DNA from: Kalaharituber pfeilii
Lineage: Eukaryota; Ascomycota; Pezizomycetes; Pezizales; Pezizaceae
DNA length: 64,000 nucleotides
Assembly: GCA_015179045.1 (NCBI GenBank)
Contig: WHUZ01000008.1
Span: 992,001-1,056,000 of the forward strand
Direction of reading: 5' to 3'
Shown piece by piece: positions 57,571 through 64,000 of this stretch. The translations under genes were made by a program, and so were the position numbers. Numbering within the stretch: position 1 is the first letter of the stretch; each line of letters begins with the position of its first letter. Below the pieces are notes generated by a model. The model ran no database searches. It was not told the origin of the DNA and worked only from the letters and a program-made list of their open reading frames with translations.

Positions 57571-60154
57571 TTAAACTTCACCTTCGGCCTCCACATTCTC
57601 CGCATTTCTCTGTGCTGTTCTCCAACGTTCCTTTTCTATTCTAAACATAATTTCCACCTCATCCTCAAAAGTCTTCTCCCCTTCCCGACAAAAGCCTTGC
57701 ATGAATTCTAGTGGTCTCTCGCGTCCAACGCCCATTGCGGTGACTTTGACAGGCGTTGGTTGTTGATGTTCATCCATGTCCCCATCATCAATACGGTCAA
57801 GAACCCGTGGTCGAATACCGAGAAGCTGATTCAAATCTTCCATATCGATAGTCTGAACAAATGCTCGATTAAGGAATTCCCGGAATATGCGATCACGTTG
57901 CTTATTGCCCTTTTGGTGTTGGTGTCCCTTGTGCAGCCTGCCACTCCGACTTGGTGATAGCGATTCTGATGTAAACTGTTCCTCGTATACCTCCATATCG
58001 ATGTCAAGGTCTTCGAATGCTGTAATATCATCCTCCTTGTCACCATTGCCTTTCGCGTTTTCCTTGTTACCCTTTCCCTTGCCATTTTTCTTCCCATTTC
58101 GATTTGGCTTCCTAGCATCCACTAGCTTATGCGCAAGATTGAGATAACTCCTGACCGTCATATCCTTTAGAGAATAGTGTTTATCATTCCGAGTATCATA
58201 TTCCAACTCATACCGAAATTCGTTGTCCACACTGTCAGCAGAGCTTGACTGTGGACCTCGCCCCAGATTGATTCTCGAGAGATTAGCGTAGAGCTGTTTA
58301 TACCCAAGGAGTGTAAATGGTTGATTGGAATATGCTGGCCCAGGAGGAGCCGTGGGTGATGGTGGCTTCGGTACGTTATTATCTGGCTTTTTGGGCTTCT
58401 TTGGGGAGTGTGGCTCCTTCTTCTTTGAGGGTTCGGCATTTCGCTTCTTAAGTTCGTCCTGGATATGCATCTCTTGACTGTTGTCGATTTCGGTGTCAAT
58501 TTGGCCCTCATCAGCCTCACCCTCACTTTGCGCGCCCGCTATTCCTGTGATATTGTACTCGACGATTCTGAGTGTAGGGAAGTAATTTGGTACTACACTT
58601 GGCCCCACCCAATTGACAATGAACCGCTCACCGTACTCCCCACCGATTTTCTCTATGTACCTCTTCTTCCAATACAAATCATCCCGCGGATCTTTTCCTT
58701 CTTCAGACTTTGGTGGATGAGGGCTCGGCAGCCTTGCGAACCCTTCACGAAGGGAGATAAGGTAATCTTCCGCCGAATTGATTTTGTAGGCAGGATCGCC
58801 ATCAATTGCCTTGTCAGTGTAGAAAACGTCTTGCTCTCCGTTATCGCCATTGCCAGTATTTTGTCTTGGATGCTTGCGTTCAAGCTCATTGGTATCCATG
58901 ATGAGGAAGTGGTCTAGATTCATGTGCCCAAACATAGACCCAACCAAAACGTCTCGATATTGCTTGCTCCACAGGACAAATTTTCGCCAACAGGTCTCAT
59001 CCCAGCTTCTCTTTCCCCAACCAGTCTCCCAGTCTTCTCTTCCCCCTTCTTTCCATCCGACTTCACGAACTCGTGCCGGAGGGACGTGGCCGATAACAAG
59101 TGCCTTCATTCCCGTCTGGCGCATGAGATCAAGCTGCACTCGTAGCCACTCGAATTGCTGGTAACCAGGCTCTGATGGTAAGTCACATCCGTCCACAGCA
59201 GAGTTGGAGGCGAAGAAGTACATCGTGTTGAGTGAGACAACAGCGAGTCCACCATGCTCTAATTGATCATTTTCGCCCTTCTTGTTGCCTGGAACCACAT
59301 CTTTCCAGAAGTATGCGCCTCTGTCAAAGATGTGATATTGATCCTCTGGAATGAATGACTTCCATAAACTCAAGTACTCTCGAGTCAATGTGTTGGGCCC
59401 TGGGAGAAAGATATTATGAGGGAGAATGTCATTATTCCCCAATGTTGGAACGACCGGAATAATAAGATCATTAGTAGGGTCTTCATCGTCTAAACCATCT
59501 TTATTCCCAAAAACCTCAAGCATTTTGTCTATCATCATCTGATTCAAACTCAGTATTTCCTTTTCAGTACGTGGACGCTGGACGTCGTTGTCATGACGAG
59601 CAGAATCTCCGGTCCAAATGACAAAGTCAATGCCCATGGAATCGTCATCAGGATTCATCAAGTTGTTTTTGATCCAGTCAAAAGTGGCATTGATCAGAGT
59701 ATGCGGAGAGTCACAGTTTGTTGCGGGAGCTCCATAGAGACCCACCGTTTCAGGGTCGCCACTAGGTGGATCGTTGGGCTCGTCATCAGGACCTTTAGGT
59801 TTCTTGAGCACCGATGCATCCGGATCTGTTTCCGGTAACCGTACATGGCATGCGTTCGAGGGAGAGGCTTGTGGGGTGTAGTAGTTGTCCGGATGAAGAT
59901 CTGAGTTATACGTTAGAAAGTTTATTGATTTCATAGCCAAGGACTCAAGAATAGGACCTACCGGTAATGTGCAGGAATCTACCGTGAAGTTTCCTCTTCT
60001 TAACTTTGACTTTGCCGGTGTCACCTTCGAGCCCCAACGGCGTCTGCGGTATACGCTGTGGTCGGGCATGGACGACCTCGATAATTGCACCAACCACGAA
60101 TAGAATGCCCAGCAAGAGCAGCTTGGAGCTCAGGGGATATGCACGTCCCTTCAT
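57571..60154 (-). CDS. PPN1: Vacuolar endopolyphosphatase Ppn1
   Basis: Two exons, 60154-59962 and 59900-57571, joined across a 61-bp intron (GTAGGT...ACTCAG) give 840 aa. The start MKGRAYPLSSKLLLLGIL leads into one membrane segment (about 10-30), as in this type II vacuolar protein. The join reads GRFLHIT then DLHPDNYY, the first metal-binding motif. The calcineurin-like phosphatase motifs follow in order: FVIWTGDSARHDND, VVPTLGNNDILPHN, ALVIGHVPPA and SMFGHMNLDHF. A long acidic/basic linker with PKKPKKPD and KNGKGKGNKENAKGNGDK lies in the second half, longer than in yeast. The C-terminal block (EFMQGFCREGEKTFEDEVEI) matches the family end. Ppn1 cleaves long polyphosphate inside the vacuole after delivery and processing. 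Confidence 0.95.
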
Positions 60155-63100
60155 CTTCAGAGGGAAGTTCGCAAGCCGCTCTCTAATTGCTAGAGGACGA
60201 TGCTCGAGCAGCAGATATTACAATTAGATGGTGATGGAAGCCCTGACAGTGGACGGGGCCTATGAGCAAGAATTGGGGAGGCAGAGGAATCGTCCGCATG
60301 CACTCAGGTCAGGGCGGGGCGGGCGCAGTGAGCAGACGGGTGGGGGGGGTAGGGGGGGAGGAGGAAGGCGGGAAGAGGAGCGGGGGGGGGGTCCTCTTCT
60401 TGCAAGAGAGCAAGTGAGTTATAAGAAGGGCCAGCAGGCGGCCCCATTTCCGCATGCTCGAGACTATGGGGGGGGGGGGCAGAGTCCAGCACAAGCCAGT
60501 GCGCAGGTCGCTGTGCCCTACGGAAGCAGGGAACACGGACAGGACACAAGGGACTGCAATGAACACGCTAGCGCGGCCGGATGGAGGGGCAGGCGGGGGC
60601 GCTGTAGGGCTCCAGCATGACTTACGTCTGCCACTGTGCGCATTTGACGATATATCCGGCGTGTTGCTCTGGGATCTGCACTGGGACTGGCGATGATGGC
60701 GAACGGACATGTCGGGCAAGCGCGGCGCGGGGGCAGCAGCAGCGAGTAGGGCGGCGGGCGAGCATGGCCCACACGGCTTGCATCATTGGCCATGCTGACC
60801 AGCGGGCGTGGTCAGCCCTTCCATCCAGGCGGGTGCAGCCAGCAGGGTGTCCGCACTATCGGTGCAGGGGCGCGGGCGCGGGCGCGGGCGCGGACGAGGG
60901 GCTGCTGCACGTGAAGGCCGCGGGCAGCAGCAACGCAGCAACGCAGCAACGCAGCAGCAACGCAGCAGCAACGCAGCAGCAACGCAGCAGCAACGCAGCA
61001 GCAACGCAGCAGCAACGCAGCAGCAACGCAGCAGCAACGCAGCAGGGCCTATGCAGCCGACAGCGCGATTCAGAAGGCAACCGCGATTCGAATTGCGCCC
61101 GCCGCTGGAATGCTGCTTGCGCATGAGACGCGACGGCTCAGGCGGCGCAGGCAGCCCAGCTCAGACGGGCAGAACCCCTCGTGAGCACCGACGGCCTGCA
61201 TAGGCCGGCCAAGCGCATGCTGCATGCCACGAAAGCGGGGCCCGCGAGGTGGGGCATATGCATCTCCGCGAGCGGCATCCCGCCACGGTGCTGAGCGCCG
61301 GCCGTAATTGCAACAGACCGGGCTGCACAGCAGCACCCCCCCGCGAATACAACGAGTATGCAAAACTGGCCTTGGAGATGCTGGAGGGAGGGAGGCTTCC
61401 CCCCGCTCGGTTACCCAGGTGCATGTCGCCATCCCACTTGTCTGACTGGCTTCGCCACCTGCACCCCCCCCCAGGAATGGGTGATATTAATCTAATGAAA
61501 GGACCGACCAGCTCAGGGTGGAGGAGTCCTGCTTGCTGATATCATTCGCGGCATTCTGTTCCCTTGATTATCCGTCTGATCTCGCTTCATATTCAAGTTC
61601 TCATGAAGATGGCTGCTCCTAACTTGACAGGTCAGTTCTAGAATTCCATATCCGACTTGAAACCCAAAGGAGCCCTTCCATAGCAATACGCCATAGCCTG
61701 AAAATCATATTGTCATGCTCCTCGTACCGCTGACGTCACGTATCGATCTGGTTACCAGAAATTCGATCTGAAAGCGGTGGCTCAACTTTCCCATCGTGAG
61801 CTTCCTTGCAAATTACAAGGTTATATATATATGCAGGGTAATCTACCCAGCTTCGGTGTGACATAAGTAGCATTGGTTATTCGCTCGGATCTTATAGACT
61901 GAATGATCAGCTCTCCTCAACCCATCGTTGCTTGATTAGCGCCCCCCATCCCCCTCCTCCCCAATTCACCTGTGGTATCTTTAAAATCTGACCACGCACG
62001 GGTAATATTTATCTATGAATAATCCTGGAGACAATTTAAAATCACTCATCGCAAATACATAAACCATCGTACTTTGCTTCATCCAATGTCTCCGGGTGTC
62101 ATATATATGCCTTGCATACCCTGTTGCTGGATCTCGCGATCTCATGCCCAGACCTATTTTCGTACAGTGGGTCATATACGATATCTCTATCCGCGGCAGC
62201 AATCCAAAGAAATATATCCTATCTCAATTAGTTGTATATGATACATGGCATCTATCTACTTCCCATACATTACTTCCAGATATATAGGTTCTTAATACCT
62301 GGGTATACCGCGGTTCGAGACTGTGTACATGGATGATTTCAATTGTCGTATATGGCATGCGGCAAGTTGCGAGCACGTGCCAAACGTTCGCCCTTGTACA
62401 AACTACTAGTAAGTATGTATCTACCGGCATAACGAGAAACCTTTTGACTAATAAAGTGAGTTTAACTCTCTTCTTGGTAGTGGAAATTCATTTACAGCAC
62501 ATTCAGCTACTCATTCTTAGAGTTTACTTGGAACTCTATCATCTGATACAGCTTCATCTATCACTGTTTTGTTCATGGTGCCATAGTCTGGTTAATGGAA
62601 CCAAAAGCGTTCTGCTCGGGATCTTGGCCAGTTTGGTATTTGGATGTATCCCAACCAGCCTAGATGTATCCGATGATTTATAGCATTAACGTTCCTTGAG
62701 CACGTGGTGCTGACATCTACTTCCTTTTTTGTCGTCACTTCTAATTATTCCGGCCTAGTCTGGTTATTCCGGCCACGTTCGAGAGTACTGAAATCTGATT
62801 GGATCACTTGTAATCCAACACTGCTTTTTTTTTTCTTTTTTTTTCTTCTTTTACCCTGGGAATATTATCGCCATCAGGGTCGTGTTCACATCTCGCCTGA
62901 CCCTCTGAGTAATTCCCTTGCATCGGTTTGAGACTACCCTGCATCAAAAAGCGTAGCCTCGTGCCCTGCTTGGAGCGTGTGATTTGGTGAGAGCTGACAG
63001 GCGTCACACAGCTGCAAACCCCCCCATGCACCGTACCATTTTTGGCTCGAGAACTAACTATTTACCTAACCTACCTACATGTATATTAGCGAGCCCGCAA

Positions 63101-64000
63101 GCTCAAGCAAGTACTTTGATATCGCATAGCTTGTGGATGCAGGTACTCAGATGTATGTAGGGGGAATCCATTGCAGGTTACACATGCCGTGTGGTGGCGG
63201 CGGCGGCAAAATGTGTGAGAACCAACAGTTTGAGATTCCGAGTACTAGTACAAAGCTACCTTTCAAATCGCGGCTGGACATAACACGCGACGCAACGTTT
63301 AGCCTGGTCCGGCTGCTTCAATGTCCAGTTAAACTGAGCACGTATCAGATCACCATTGTTCAGTTCTATGATGGTCCATTATTTCAGGCTCGCTGCGTGA
63401 GGGTAAAGTTAACGTGTCAACACCACGTGACGCCAGGCTCCAAACTGCATAACTTACAAGTATGTACGTGCTTATCCACATGTACTTACAAGTCACAACG
63501 CCACAAGGACAACTGGTCACTGTATAAGAGATGAATACAGTAAATACATCTTATTGACTGACTATGTAAGAATCAACTTTAGCGGGTGGACACTGGGGCG
63601 GCAGTCTGGGCAACCCTAACCATAGAATTGTTGCTAAAGTGTCCAAAAGCTTGTTTTCTTGACCGTTAGCAGTGGTCGTGCGCATGCCCAATTGCAGCAC
63701 ATCTTGAGCTATGTTGGGTGACCCATTTGGAGTCCGGTATTGTTGCATGGTCTTGTGCCAACGAATCAGGACTGCAGTGCCCCCAAATTTTGAAAACGTC
63801 ATAGGTTCGCATAGACCCCATGGCCATGGATTAGCAATTATTTGACCATGGAAAAGAGCCTCTTCGAGGATCGTTGACCAGACTTACGAGACTAAAACCC
63901 AGACGATAAACCTGCATCCTGAATGTTCGCACAACCCATATATCGCCGCAGGGCCACTTACCTCAGCGCGACAAAGCAAGAAAGCCCGTTGTAATCTTGC
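60155..64000. other. Intergenic: GC-rich low-complexity DNA, then unrecognised sequence
   Basis: 60155-61450 is strongly GC-rich with G runs (60343-60392, 60467-60479) and a tandem repeat at 60925-61045; the many open frames there are composition artefacts. 61550-64000 is more AT-rich, with no supported gene. Open frames of 83-133 codons (62333-62683, 63133-63534, 63551-63802) show no family signal. Confidence 0.55.
60925..61045. repeat. Tandem repeat, 11-bp unit AGCAGCAACGC with 8-bp variants
   Basis: About 8 consecutive copies of AGCAGCAACGC preceded by shorter AGCAACGC units. Because 11 is not a multiple of 3, all frames read Gln/Ser/Asn/Ala or, on the other strand, Leu/Cys/Ala/Val, so the tract looks like noncoding microsatellite-type expansion. 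Confidence 0.85.

Noticed and set aside
60228..61539. Several overlapping frames of 80-169 codons on both strands
   Set aside because: They come from GC-rich and CAG-like repeats; frames on opposite strands are equally open.

Overview
This window looks like nuclear DNA of a filamentous ascomycete fungus. Genes are interrupted by short introns (39-137 bp) with GT...AG borders and CTAAC-type branch points just upstream of the acceptor. The gene set (ARF1, EMP24, ethanolamine kinase, BTN1/CLN3, endopolyphosphatase, Cu-only SOD, fungal DUF3405 and DUF5519-type proteins) is fungal. The long transposon-filled, gene-poor stretches would fit a large-genome lineage such as Pezizomycetes, but that placement is only a guess.

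Layout. 1-24.6 kb is a gene-bearing block: a luciferase-like-domain membrane protein (1.1-2.0 kb, +), a UBE2S-type E2 (2.9-4.2 kb, -), a frameshifted DUF3405 glycan-type membrane protein (5.4-7.8 kb, -), a five-exon CorA-like transporter (10.4-12.7 kb, -), ARF1 (15.6-16.6 kb, +), EMP24 (17.1-17.9 kb, -), a PSI-like single-pass membrane protein diverging from EMP24 (18.2-19.0 kb, +), ethanolamine kinase (21.0-22.6 kb, +) and a FAXC/metaxin-type GST-fold protein with one frameshift (23.8-24.6 kb, -). 24.6-36.4 kb is a gene desert with decayed coding scraps and at least three families of short inverted-repeat elements. A Cu-only SOD (36.4-37.2 kb, -) and an orphan gene (38.3-39.0 kb, -) form a small island. 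39-45.6 kb is again repeat-rich, with a nested pair of Tc1/mariner-type terminal-inverted-repeat elements, a GGCCCTGTTTGG-ended element and tiny elements flanked by 9-bp duplications. 45.6-60.2 kb is the second gene block: a large zinc-knuckle/RS protein (+), BTN1 (-), a divergent Rho-like GTPase with a CaaX-like end (+), a small unknown protein (+), a decayed GH43 arabinanase (-) and endopolyphosphatase PPN1 (-). 60.2-64 kb holds GC-rich low-complexity DNA with an 11-bp tandem repeat, then nothing recognisable.

How the genes relate. Most are housekeeping genes of the endomembrane system (ARF1, EMP24, BTN1, PPN1, ethanolamine kinase) without operon-like organisation; ARF1 and EMP24 are convergent neighbours in the same trafficking step. 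Four genes carry single-base shifts, mostly missing bases in G/C or A runs, which could be assembly errors or real decay; only the GH43 gene shows clear additional loss. I found no CRISPR array, no tRNA or rRNA gene and no biosynthetic cluster. I did not find a convincing new multi-gene system; the most unusual material is the set of small transposable elements and a few divergent proteins.
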